DNA from: SCUN01 sp964343975
GTDB lineage: Bacteria > Acidobacteriota > Vicinamibacteria > Vicinamibacterales > SCN-69-37
DNA length: 18,399 bases
Assembly: GCA_964343975.1 (NCBI GenBank)
Contig: CAYFLU010000061.1
Span: 1 to 18,399, forward strand
Reading direction: 5' to 3'
In this document: positions 7,165-14,480 of the stretch, one piece after another
Position numbering within the stretch: position 1 is the first letter of the stretch
Layout: the number at the start of each line of letters is the position of its first letter
The notes under the pieces: model-generated
The model's input: only the letters and a program-made list of their open reading frames with translations
The model's database searches: none
What the model was told of the DNA's origin: nothing
Program-made: the position numbers and the translations under genes

Positions 7165-8066
7165 CGACGAGGATGTTCCGCGTGATGAGGATGCGCAAGA
7201 CACTGAGCGGGCTGGTCATGCTGACCGGCCTCATCGTACTGCTCGCGCCAGGGACGGCGATCTCTGCTCGTGTGCCTGCAGCGGCGCAACGCATCGTGTC
7301 GGTGATCCCTGCGGTCACCGAGATGCTCTTCGCGATGGGCGCCGGCGATGCGGTGGTCGGCGTGAGCAGCTACGACCACTACCCTGCGGCCGTCGAATCG
7401 CGCACGCGCGTGGGCGGCCTCATCGACCCGAACTTCGAGCGCATCGTCACGCTCAAGCCCGATCTCGTGATCGTGTACGGCACGCAGCAGGAGTTCATCG
7501 CCAAGCTCGAGCAGGCGCACGTGCCGATCTACCGCTACGAGCACGCGGCACTGGCGGATGTCACCGCCACGGTGCGTGCGATCGGCCAGCGCATCGGCCG
7601 CGCGGATGCGGGCAACGCGCTTGCCGGCGCGATGGAGCGCGACCTCGACGCGGTGCGCCGGCAGGTCGCGGGCGATCGACGGCTGAAGACGCTGCTGCTG
7701 TTTGGCCGCGACAAGTCGTCGCTGCGCAGCATCAATGCGAGCGGCGGCTACGGCTTCCTGCACGATCTCCTCGACGTCGCGGGCGGAGACGACGTCTTTG
7801 CGGATGTGAAGAAGCAGAGCGTGCAGACGAATGCGGAGCAGGTGCTCGCGCGCGCGCCCGAGGCGATCATCGAGCTGCACGAGTCGATCACGCCGGCGGA
7901 GATGACGCAGGCGCGGTCGCTCTGGTCCGTGCTCGGCACCGTGCCGGCGGTGCGGAACGGCCGCGTTCACTTTCTCACCGGCGAGTACCTCACGATCCCC
8001 GGTCCGCGCGTCGCGCAGGCGGCACGCGCCATTGCCGAAGCGCTCCATCCGTCCGTGCGCAAGTAG
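7161..8066 (+). CDS. btuF: Periplasmic cobalamin-binding protein
   Basis: Periplasmic solute-binding protein that delivers corrinoids to BtuCD. The 301 residues begin with a basic n-region (residues 4-13) and a hydrophobic stretch (14-34) ending in TAISA, a likely signal peptidase I site. No lipobox cysteine is present, so the protein should be soluble. The class III binding-protein fold is recognisable from RIVSVIPAVTEMLFAMG (44-60), VVGVSSYDHYP, VGGLIDPNFERIVTLKPDLVI and the C-terminal PGPRVAQAARAIAEAL. The start overlaps the btuC stop (ATGA). It is the last gene of the B12 operon and is followed by a hairpin. Haem or siderophore binding is possible from fold alone; operon context favours B12. 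Confidence 0.9.
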   Translation: MTTRMFRVMRMRKTLSGLVMLTGLIVLLAPGTAISARVPAAAQRIVSVIPAVTEMLFAMGAGDAVVGVSSYDHYPAAVESRTRVGGLIDPNFERIVTLKPDLVIVYGTQQEFIAKLEQAHVPIYRYEHAALADVTATVRAIGQRIGRADAGNALAGAMERDLDAVRRQVAGDRRLKTLLLFGRDKSSLRSINASGGYGFLHDLLDVAGGDDVFADVKKQSVQTNAEQVLARAPEAIIELHESITPAEMTQARSLWSVLGTVPAVRNGRVHFLTGEYLTIPGPRVAQAARAIAEALHPSVRK

Positions 8067-8082
8067 TTCCAGTACAAGAACA

Positions 8083-8116
8083 ACGGGCCGATCCACCCGA
8101 AGGTGAACCGGCCCGT
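8083..8116 (-). terminator. Hairpin terminator between convergent operons
   Basis: A perfect eight-pair GC-rich stem (8083-8090 with 8109-8116) encloses a second small stem, CACC (8094-8097) with GGTG (8102-8105), around CGAA. On the minus strand it is followed by TGTTCTTGT, moderately T-rich, so it fits a factor-independent terminator for the PQQ dehydrogenase operon. On the plus strand no T-run follows, although it may still protect the btuF transcript end. Confidence 0.6.
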
Positions 8117-8136
8117 GTGGGGAGACTGCGCGCGAC

Positions 8137-10188
8137 TTACTTGATCGTGTAGCCGATCAGTTCGTCGGAGTTGGCCGCGCGGAAGAACCCGCCGCCGGCG
8201 CCGCTCACGACGACGTACTGCTTGCCGTCCTTGCCGAGGTAGGTGGCCGGCATGCCCTGGTTCGGCGCGGGCAGCTTGTCTTTCCACAGCTCCTTACCGT
8301 TGCGCGCGTCGAAGGCGCGGAAGTAGCCGTCGATCGTCGCGCCGATGAACACGAGGTTCCCGGCGGTGGTGATCGCGCCACCCGAACTCGGCACGCCGGT
8401 CGGCGGCACGCCCTTCTTTGCGAGCTCTTCGAATTCACCGAGCGGTACGCGCCAGGCGATGTCGCCGGTGTTCGCGTTCACGGCCACGAGTTCGCCCCAA
8501 GGAGACGCCGAGCAGCTCCACATGTTGTCGGTGTTCCAGTAGCGGTTGAACGGCCCCGGCGTCTTGTTGAAGCTCTGCGGGCCCGGCGCGGCGTTGGCGG
8601 GCGGCGCGGCGCCTCGGCGGCCGAGACCGCCGGCCGCGGCGGCCTGCACCTTGCCGAGCTGGCCGGCGTTGAGCACGTTGCCGATGAGCAGGCCGAGCTG
8701 CGCGTTGTAGGTCATGCCCATCCAGTTGCTGCCACCCTGCGCGCCCGGCATGTTGAGCACGTTCTCGTCGGTGCGCCACGGAATGTAGATGCCCGTGTCG
8801 GCGAACTTGTACTGATCCCACAGGCCTTCGCAGTACTTCTGGTGCTCGGGCGAGATCTTCGCGAGCTCCGCGAGTTCGGCGCGCGAGGCGGAGATCTTCG
8901 CGAGCGGCACCGGCTTGAGCGGGAACGGCTGCGTCTTCGACGTCTTCTCGCCGGGCACAGTCGACTGCGGCACCGGCCGTTCTTCCATCCCGAAGATCGG
9001 CTCACCGGTTTCGCGATTGAAGATGAAGAAGAGCGACATCTTCGTCGACTGGCCGACGGCCGGGATCACGCGACCGTTGCGATGCACGTCGAAGAGGATC
9101 GGCGCGGCCGCCAGGTCGTAGTCCCAGATGTCGTGATGGACGAGCTGCTTGTACCACTTCAACTTGCCCGTGGCCGCGTCCACCGCGAGGAGCGAGTTCG
9201 CGTAGAGGTTGTCGCCTTCCGCGCCGCCGCCGTAGTAGTCGTTGATCGCCGTGCCTTCCGGCTTGTCGGTCGGCACGTACAGGATGCCGCGCTGTTCGTC
9301 GATCGTGAATGAGCCCCACAAGCCCGGCGTGGCGTCGGCATCGGCTGCACGGCCCCACGACGCGTGATTCGGATCGCCCTGCTGCGCCTTGAGGTACAGC
9401 GTCCACACGTTCTTGCCGGTGATGATGTCGTAGGCCTTGACGGTGTTGCCCTTGGGGCCTTCGTTCTCACCGCGCGTGATGATCAGGTTCTTGTAGATCG
9501 ACGGCGGCGAGTTGTGCCGCGCGCCCGCCACATACCCATTCACGCCGAACGTCGTCACGAGCTTGCCCGTCTTCGCGTCGATCGCGGCGAGGCCGTCGGT
9601 GAGCTGCGTGTAGATGCGCGCGCCCACGGTCTTGTTGCCGGCCCAGTACACCGGACCGCGCACGTTCGTGCCCGCGCTGTCGGCGCCACCGCGACCGCGG
9701 CCGCCACCGCCGCCCGGCCCACCGGGGCCGCCAGCGCCACCCGGGCCACCGGGGCCAGCCGCGCCACGCCCCTGTGGATTCGCGCCGCCGGCGCGGCCTT
9801 CTTCCGCCGCCACCGCCGCCGCTGCGGACGCCGCCGCCGCTTCCGCGGACATCGGCTTGATCGCGCCTTCCGGATATTTCCAGATGAGCGTGCCCTTCAC
9901 GCCGTCGACGGCAAAGACGCCGTTGGGGTTCGTGAAGTAGATGACGCCGTCAACGACCATCGGCGGGTACGCGAAGCGGCCGCCGCCCGTGTGAAACACC
10001 CACGCGCGCTGGAGCTTGCCGACGTTCTCCGCCGTGATCTGCTTCAGCGCGGAGTAGCGCTGCGCGCCCTGATCGCCGAGCGGATACGCCCAGTCGCGGC
10101 CGGCGGGGCCGTTCGGTGCGCCGTTCTGCACCTGGCCGTACAACGTCGCGGCCACACACATCATCAGTACTGCGACATAGCGTTTCAC
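8137..10188 (-). CDS. Exported PQQ-type beta-propeller dehydrogenase
   Basis: Periplasmic quinoprotein of the PQQ-dependent alcohol/glucose dehydrogenase family; the substrate is unknown. The 683 residues start with a signal peptide (1-18). Several tryptophan-docking propeller repeats follow (for example VFAVDGVKGTLIWKYPEG, LAAIDAKTGKLVTTFG, LLAVDAATGKLKWYKQ, FRAFDARNGKELWKDKL). HHDIWDYD at 351-358 is the family's catalytic-aspartate region. An Ala- then Gly/Pro-rich insert occupies about residues 114-175 (9664-9849). No CxxCH haem motif is present, so electrons must leave through a separate carrier. The start is GTG at 10188 with TGGAGGT at 10194-10200; it overlaps the MBL gene stop as GTGA. 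No PQQ biosynthesis gene is in the window. Confidence 0.87.
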   Translation of the reverse strand: MKRYVAVLMMCVAATLYGQVQNGAPNGPAGRDWAYPLGDQGAQRYSALKQITAENVGKLQRAWVFHTGGGRFAYPPMVVDGVIYFTNPNGVFAVDGVKGTLIWKYPEGAIKPMSAEAAAASAAAAVAAEEGRAGGANPQGRGAAGPGGPGGAGGPGGPGGGGGRGRGGADSAGTNVRGPVYWAGNKTVGARIYTQLTDGLAAIDAKTGKLVTTFGVNGYVAGARHNSPPSIYKNLIITRGENEGPKGNTVKAYDIITGKNVWTLYLKAQQGDPNHASWGRAADADATPGLWGSFTIDEQRGILYVPTDKPEGTAINDYYGGGAEGDNLYANSLLAVDAATGKLKWYKQLVHHDIWDYDLAAAPILFDVHRNGRVIPAVGQSTKMSLFFIFNRETGEPIFGMEERPVPQSTVPGEKTSKTQPFPLKPVPLAKISASRAELAELAKISPEHQKYCEGLWDQYKFADTGIYIPWRTDENVLNMPGAQGGSNWMGMTYNAQLGLLIGNVLNAGQLGKVQAAAAGGLGRRGAAPPANAAPGPQSFNKTPGPFNRYWNTDNMWSCSASPWGELVAVNANTGDIAWRVPLGEFEELAKKGVPPTGVPSSGGAITTAGNLVFIGATIDGYFRAFDARNGKELWKDKLPAPNQGMPATYLGKDGKQYVVVSGAGGGFFRAANSDELIGYTIK

Positions 10189-11396
10189 TGCGCACCTCCA
10201 TTGCCGCCACGCCCAGCCGGCGCGGCCGCCGGCGGATCCGGCGTGTGGTAGTACTCGGGCCCGCGCGCCTTATCGAGCGCGAACTTGTTGGCCGCGATGC
10301 GCGCGCGCCCGCACATGAGTTCGACGTCCATGTAGCGCGCGGCCTTCTCCGGCGTGAAGAGCAGCGGATGCGGTCCGCTCACCGGCCACTTGCGGAGCGC
10401 GGCCACCGTCTCGTTCTTGAGCATGTTGATGTCGGGATGCACCTGCACCACCGCTTCCACCTTCGCGCGCTTGCCCTCGTCGAAGATGCGCTCGAAGGCG
10501 GCGAGACTCGCGTACGTCGAGAAACGCGAGGCCGTGAGATTCAGGATGTTGAACGTACGGCCCTGATACTTCGCGGGGAAGATGCCCGACACCGACGTCG
10601 GCGTGTGGCCCGGCAGCAGGAACAGCGTGAGCGTGGTGTCGCCGAGCGTGAGCTTCTGCCCGTCGAGCACATCGGCGCCACGGCGCATGCCCGCGCCCGA
10701 GTTCATCACGACGTCCCAGTCGAGCTTGCCCATGAGAATCGTCGGGTTGTAGTGCGTCTGCACGTAGTGCAGCCCGCCGACGTGATCGAAGTGGTGGTGA
10801 CCGATCACCACGTACTTCATGTCAGCCGGATTCAGGCCGGCCTTCTTCATGCCGGCGTCCATGATCTTCAGGTAGTTGTCTTCGCTGTCGAGCGTGTCCC
10901 ACAGGATGAGCCCCGCGCTCGTCTTGATGACCCACGCGCCGACCGAGCCCGTGCCCGCGTACCACGCGTTGTCGAAGACCTGCACGAAGTCGCCGCCGTT
11001 CACCGGCGACACCGTCGCGCCGGCATTCCACGTGCAGAAGCGATTCGCCTCTGCCGCGAGATCCGCGCCGGCCAGCTTCTTCGCGTTCGCCACGATCGCC
11101 TGCGCTTCAGGCGATGCCGCGAACTGCTCCGCCGTGGGATCACCGGCGCCGCCGCCCTGGCCGGCCTCCGGCATCGTGTAGAGCGTGTTCGACGTGCCGA
11201 AGCCGCCCGTGTCTGGCGCCGCGCCACGGCCACCACCGCGACCGGCCGCCTGCCCTGAGCCTGTCGAAGGGCCACCGCCCTGTCGTGCGCCACCCTGACC
11301 TTGCGCCGCGCCGCCCTGGCCCGCGCCCTGCGCAGACACCAGCGCCGCGCCCAACGCCACGGCCACCGCCACCATCGTCAATCGCTGCAGTCGCAT
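10185..11396 (-). CDS. Exported MBL-fold metallo-hydrolase
   Basis: Predicted periplasmic zinc hydrolase of the metallo-beta-lactamase fold; substrate unknown. The 403 residues start with a signal peptide (about 1-22). A Gly/Gln/Ala-rich linker follows (about 23-65), then a helical segment, then the catalytic domain from about 135. The metal motif HHHFDH gives His200, His202, Asp204 and His205 (HxHxDH); the later metal-site region FLLPGHTPTSVSG supplies another His. The start has GGAGGA four bases upstream. It lies 15 bases after the preceding secreted protein and overlaps the PQQ dehydrogenase start. Residues 42-50 (GPSTGSGQA) are encoded by a palindromic repeat. A true beta-lactamase is possible but not shown; the superfamily covers many reactions. 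Confidence 0.87.
   Translation of the reverse strand: MRLQRLTMVAVAVALGAALVSAQGAGQGGAAQGQGGARQGGGPSTGSGQAAGRGGGRGAAPDTGGFGTSNTLYTMPEAGQGGGAGDPTAEQFAASPEAQAIVANAKKLAGADLAAEANRFCTWNAGATVSPVNGGDFVQVFDNAWYAGTGSVGAWVIKTSAGLILWDTLDSEDNYLKIMDAGMKKAGLNPADMKYVVIGHHHFDHVGGLHYVQTHYNPTILMGKLDWDVVMNSGAGMRRGADVLDGQKLTLGDTTLTLFLLPGHTPTSVSGIFPAKYQGRTFNILNLTASRFSTYASLAAFERIFDEGKRAKVEAVVQVHPDINMLKNETVAALRKWPVSGPHPLLFTPEKAARYMDVELMCGRARIAANKFALDKARGPEYYHTPDPPAAAPAGRGGNGGAQ
10194..10200 (-). promoter_or_regulatory. Ribosome binding site supporting a GTG start
   Basis: TGGAGGT on the minus strand, five bases before the GTG at 10188. It supports GTG initiation of the PQQ dehydrogenase within the end of the MBL-fold gene. 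Confidence 0.75.
11251..11273. repeat. Short palindromic dispersed-type repeat inside the MBL gene
   Basis: The 23-base element contains GCCCT (11252-11256) and its inverse AGGGC (11268-11272) around GAGCCTGTCGA. I recognise this sequence (reverse strand CCTTCGACAGGCTCAGGG) as a repeat often seen scattered through GC-rich bacterial genomes. When inside genes it tends to encode STGSGQ or LSLSKG in different frames, as it does here. Only one copy is in the window, so dispersal is from memory, not observed. Confidence 0.6.
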
Positions 11397-11411
11397 GTGA
11401 TCCTCCCGCTC

Positions 11412-12203
11412 CTACTTCTTGCGCGGCACGACTTTGCCGTAGAGCTCGAACGCGGCCACGCGCGACGTCGCGGGAATCCAGCCGCCTTCCATCAGGTCGC
11501 TGTAGCCGATCTCTTCGATCTGCGAGAGATCCGGCGTGCCCTTCGTGGTCGGAATGATCGGAATGCGCTTCGGATCCGGCTGCCGACGATTCGACGCGTT
11601 GGTCGGCGTGTCGGTCATCATCAGGTTGCGCCAGTGCAGATCCTGCAGCACGAAGTCGGTGTCGATGAACACGCTCGACTCGCCCGCGCCTTCTTCACTC
11701 GCGTAATACTTGCCGTCGGCCGTCTTGAGAATGACGTGCACGAAGCGCCAGCCCGTGTTCTGCGTGCGGACCTTGAAGCGGCCCCCACCGGTGGCGTCCC
11801 ACAGGTTGTTGTCTTTGTCGCTCACCGTGATCGCCCAGTTCGTGGTCGTCTCGCCGGTGTAGGTGTAGTCGTCGAGCGGATGCGTCGACTTGCGGATCTG
11901 ATTCGCGTCGCCGTACACGTGCAGAATCAGCTGCTTGTTGCCGAGGTTTGCCTGCGTGATCGGCTGCGCCATCGGATCGCGCGTCCAGGCCTCGCGAAAC
12001 ACGAGCGCCGGCGGCGGCGTGGAACCTGGAATCGGCGTCCCGCCGACGCGACCATCGCCGCCCTGACGGCCACCGGGGGCGCCACCCGCGCGACCCTGCC
12101 CCTGTCCCTGTCCCTGCTGTTGTGCCGGCGGCGTCTGCGCGCTCACCAGCGCACTCGCCAACACGAGCGCACCGCACACCCCTAGCCACGTCTGCTGTCT
12201 CAT
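11412..12203 (-). CDS. Unrecognised secreted protein upstream of MBL/PQQ genes
   Basis: I do not recognise a family. The 263 residues begin with a convincing signal peptide (hydrophobic 7-22 ending ALVSAQ). A Gln/Gly-rich stretch follows (24-57, with GQGQGQG), then a Pro-rich joint, then a folded region of about 190 residues. That region is rich in beta-type segments and aromatic residues (FREAWTRDP, LILHVYGD, TTTNWAITVSD, FKVRTQNTGWRFVHVILK) and ends in basic PRKK. The pattern is compatible with a concanavalin-like or other beta-sandwich, possibly sugar-binding, but no motif proves it. It starts the transcript with the MBL-fold hydrolase and PQQ dehydrogenase, so it probably works in the same periplasmic process. 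Ribosome site GGAG lies just upstream. Confidence 0.75.
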   Translation of the reverse strand: MRQQTWLGVCGALVLASALVSAQTPPAQQQGQGQGQGRAGGAPGGRQGGDGRVGGTPIPGSTPPPALVFREAWTRDPMAQPITQANLGNKQLILHVYGDANQIRKSTHPLDDYTYTGETTTNWAITVSDKDNNLWDATGGGRFKVRTQNTGWRFVHVILKTADGKYYASEEGAGESSVFIDTDFVLQDLHWRNLMMTDTPTNASNRRQPDPKRIPIIPTTKGTPDLSQIEEIGYSDLMEGGWIPATSRVAAFELYGKVVPRKK

Positions 12204-12248
12204 CGCCCCACTCCAGAGGTAAACAATCTGGGCGATTTAACGCGGTCT

Positions 12249-12284
12249 ACACCTTATTAGACAGGGTGTTACCGTACTGACACC
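12249..12284. repeat. Alternating inverted repeats ACACC/GGTGT at the candidate promoter
   Basis: ACACC (12249-12253), GGTGT (12265-12269) and ACACC (12280-12284) occur at intervals of 11 and 10 bases, roughly one helical turn apart, overlapping the candidate -35 box. This is compatible with an operator or with small alternative hairpins after iscS. No regulator gene is adjacent. Confidence 0.4.
12256..12283 (-). promoter_or_regulatory. Candidate promoter for the three-gene exported-protein operon
   Basis: On the minus strand GTGTCA (12278-12283, four of six to TTGACA) and TCTAAT (12256-12261, five of six to TATAAT) are separated by 16 bases. The predicted start of transcription is near 12249, about 45 bases before the ATG. 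The 108-base gap between iscS and the secreted protein is the only AT-richer stretch nearby. Confidence 0.35.
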
Positions 12285-12311
12285 GTAACGGACGGGCGGG
12301 GTATCGGCGGG

Positions 12312-13469
12312 TCAGTGCACCGGCGCGAGCTCACGCAGCTTCTTCACGACGCTCGTGAACTTCTCGATGACGTAGTCGATCTCGTCTTCGGTGGTCGTGC
12401 GGCCGATGCCGAAGCGGAACGAGGCCGTGGGCACGTTCGCCTCACCCATGATCGCCGACAGCACGTGCGACGGCTTGCCCGATGCGGACTGACACGCCGA
12501 GCCCGACGACACCGCGATGTCGCCGATGCCCATCAGGAGCTTCTCGCCTTCCACACGCGTGAAGCTCACGTGCAGGTTGTGCGGCAGCCGGTGCTCGAGC
12601 GAGCCGTTGACGATCACACCGTCCACGCCCTGCGTGAGTCCGGCGAGCAGGCGATCGCGCAAGCGGCGCAGCCGCGCGTTCTCGTCGGTCATGTCCTTGC
12701 GGCAGATGTCGCACGCGCAGCCGAGACCGACGATGCCGGGGACATTCAGCGTGCCGGCGCGCAGACCGCGCTCCTGGCCGCCGCCCGTGATGAGCGGGAT
12801 CAGCTCGGTGCGCTTGCGCACATAGAGCGCGCCGCAGCCCTTCGGGCCGTAGAGCTTGTGGCCCGTGAGCGAGAGCAGGTCGATCTGCATCGCGTTGACA
12901 TCGAGCGGAATCTTGCCGGCGGCCTGCGCGGCGTCCACGTGGAAGAGCGCGCCCTGCGCCTTGGCGATCGCGCCGATCTCGGCGATCGGCTGCACGACGC
13001 CGATCTCGTTGTTGGCCGCCATCACGCTCACGAGCGCCGTGTCGGCCGTGACCGCGCGCGTGAGCGCGTCGAGTTGCAGCCGGCCTGCACGATCAACCGG
13101 CACGATCTCAACATCCCAGCCGCGCTCGGCCAGACGCGCGAACGTCTCGAGGATGGACTTGTGTTCGATGGCGGAGGTGACGAGCCGGCGGCGCGTGAAA
13201 TCCGGCCGCTCGGTGACGCCGCGGATGGCGAACGCGTTCGACTCGGTGGCGCCGCTCGTGAACACGATCTCGCGTGCCGTGGCGCCGATGAGCGCCGCCA
13301 CCTGCCGGCGCGACGTCTCGACGGCCTCCTGCGCCTTCCAGCCGAATGCGTGGCTCGCCGACGAGGGGTTGCCGAACACTTCCGTGAAGTACGGCAGCAT
13401 CGCCTGCAACACGCGGGGATCCACGGGCGTCGTGGCGTGGTAGTCGAGATAGATCGATCGGCTGGCCAT
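12312..13469 (-). CDS. iscS: Cysteine desulfurase, IscS/NifS type (class I)
   Basis: PLP enzyme that takes sulfur from cysteine and passes it as persulfide to Fe-S assembly or tRNA thiolation. The 385 residues show His103 (SAIEHKS), Asp179 in FHVDAAQ, the PLP lysine Lys205 (LTGHKLYGPKG) and the catalytic Cys326 in the long flexible loop SSGSACQSAS typical of class I enzymes. The frame opens earlier (13580), but MASRSIYLDYHATTP at 13469 is the family's normal N-terminus. It also carries a cysteine cluster CACDIC (251-256) whose role I cannot state. It lies 38 bases after sufU as the last gene of the SUF operon, which already encodes SufS. A NifS-like label is equally acceptable. Confidence 0.92.
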   Translation of the reverse strand: MASRSIYLDYHATTPVDPRVLQAMLPYFTEVFGNPSSASHAFGWKAQEAVETSRRQVAALIGATAREIVFTSGATESNAFAIRGVTERPDFTRRRLVTSAIEHKSILETFARLAERGWDVEIVPVDRAGRLQLDALTRAVTADTALVSVMAANNEIGVVQPIAEIGAIAKAQGALFHVDAAQAAGKIPLDVNAMQIDLLSLTGHKLYGPKGCGALYVRKRTELIPLITGGGQERGLRAGTLNVPGIVGLGCACDICRKDMTDENARLRRLRDRLLAGLTQGVDGVIVNGSLEHRLPHNLHVSFTRVEGEKLLMGIGDIAVSSGSACQSASGKPSHVLSAIMGEANVPTASFRFGIGRTTTEDEIDYVIEKFTSVVKKLRELAPVH

Positions 13470-13507
13470 GGCGGAAGACGCTGATTTTACCGTGTCTTGC
13501 CGTGGAT

Positions 13508-13960
13508 TTACTCGGTCTTCGCGGCCTCGCCCGAGCCGGCGAGCGCCGCCTTCAGCGTGTGCCAGCAGAGGCTCGCGCATTTCACGCGCGCGGGGAACTC
13601 GCGCACGCCGGAGAACACCGCCAACTTGCCCACTTTCGATTCATCCACCGGATCGGTGATCGGCGTCGTCACCATCTCGTGAAACGCGGAGAAGAGCGCG
13701 TCGGCCTCGGCGATCGAATGGCCCTTGATCGCGTCAGTCATGAGCGACGCGGAGGCCTTCGAGATGGCGCAGCCGCTGCCCTCGAACATGATGTTCGTGA
13801 TGCGATCGCCCGAGATCTCGATCGCGAGCGACAGGCGATCGCCGCAGAGCGGGTTGTGCCCGTTGGCGCGATGCGTGGCCGTCGGCAGCGGCCCGAAATT
13901 GCGCGGGCGCTTGTTGTGATCGAGGATGACTTCCTGGTAGAGCTCGTTGAGTCCGGACAT
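13508..13960 (-). CDS. sufU: SufU-type sulfur transfer/scaffold protein
   Basis: NifU-N/IscU-like protein that, in Firmicutes, accepts persulfide sulfur from SufS with the help of a bound zinc. The 150 residues carry the conserved ligands Cys39 and Asp41 (NPLCGD), Cys64 (GSGCAIS) and Cys128 (VKCASLCW), plus Cys132. The roughly 20-residue insertion after GSGC and the absence of the IscU LPPVK-type motif favour SufU over IscU. The ATG at 13960 gives the standard N-terminus MSGLNELYQEVILDH. It starts eight bases after the MIP18-family gene and precedes iscS, so it could serve either desulfurase. Confidence 0.92.
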   Translation of the reverse strand: MSGLNELYQEVILDHNKRPRNFGPLPTATHRANGHNPLCGDRLSLAIEISGDRITNIMFEGSGCAISKASASLMTDAIKGHSIAEADALFSAFHEMVTTPITDPVDESKVGKLAVFSGVREFPARVKCASLCWHTLKAALAGSGEAAKTE

Positions 13961-13968
13961 CGCGCGGC

Positions 13969-14478
13969 CTAAAAGAACCCGAGCTGCAGTTTCGCTGCTT
14001 CCGACATGCGGTCTTTCGTCCACATCGGTTCCCACACGACCTCGACCCACGCGTCGGTCACGCCGGGCACCGCCTTCACCTTCCAGCGCACTTCATTCGG
14101 AATCTGCTGCGCCGACGGGCACGCCGGACTCGTGAGCGTCATGTTGATGAGCACGCGCTTCTCGGCGTCCACGATGATGTCGTAGATCAGGCCGAGCTCG
14201 TAGATGTCGACCGGGATCTCCGGATCGAACACCGTCTTCAGCGTGTCGATGATGGCCTGCTGCATCTCGGCCGTGTTCGTGCGGTCGAGTTCGCCGACCT
14301 TCGGCTTGGTCTCGTCGGTCGCGGCCGGCGCGGCGAGCGCCGACGTGTCGAGCGGCGCGTCCCAGGCCGACGGGCGCACGAACGTGCTCTCGTGCGTGGT
14401 CGCCGCGGGCGTCGCCGGCGTCGCAGTGGTCGACGCGCCGGCGCCGTCCTTGTCCTTCAGAAACGAGAAGAGTCCCAT
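13969..14478 (-). CDS. sufT: MIP18/DUF59 family Fe-S assembly protein, SufT-like
   Basis: Member of the MIP18 (DUF59) family; SufT and related proteins help mature or repair Fe-S proteins. The 169 residues have the domain at about 70-155: DPEIPVDIYELGLIYDI (85-101), then TLTSPACPSAQQIP with the conserved Cys120, then VEVVWEPMWTKDRMSEAAK. The first about 68 residues are a low-complexity Ala/Thr/Pro-rich extension (TTATPATPAATT) after a short MGLFSFLKDKDG head, which is unusual for this family of about 100 residues. It starts two bases after the sufS stop, so it belongs to the operon. A longer upstream frame exists but only shadows sufS. Confidence 0.88.
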   Translation of the reverse strand: MGLFSFLKDKDGAGASTTATPATPAATTHESTFVRPSAWDAPLDTSALAAPAATDETKPKVGELDRTNTAEMQQAIIDTLKTVFDPEIPVDIYELGLIYDIIVDAEKRVLINMTLTSPACPSAQQIPNEVRWKVKAVPGVTDAWVEVVWEPMWTKDRMSEAAKLQLGFF

Positions 14479-14480
14479 GG

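Noticed and set aside
6160..8066. Siderophore or haem importer instead of B12 importer
   Set aside because: The protein families overlap, but the cobalamin riboswitch at the head of the operon makes corrinoid uptake the better reading.
9664..9849. Gly/Pro-coding tract as a frameshift or tandem-repeat array
   Set aside because: The frame stays open and propeller motifs continue on both sides; it is low complexity without an exact repeating unit.
12315..13484. Plus-strand frame of 389 residues opposite iscS
   Set aside because: Antisense shadow of a well-identified cysteine desulfurase, with the Arg/Ala/His-rich composition of such shadows and no recognisable domain.
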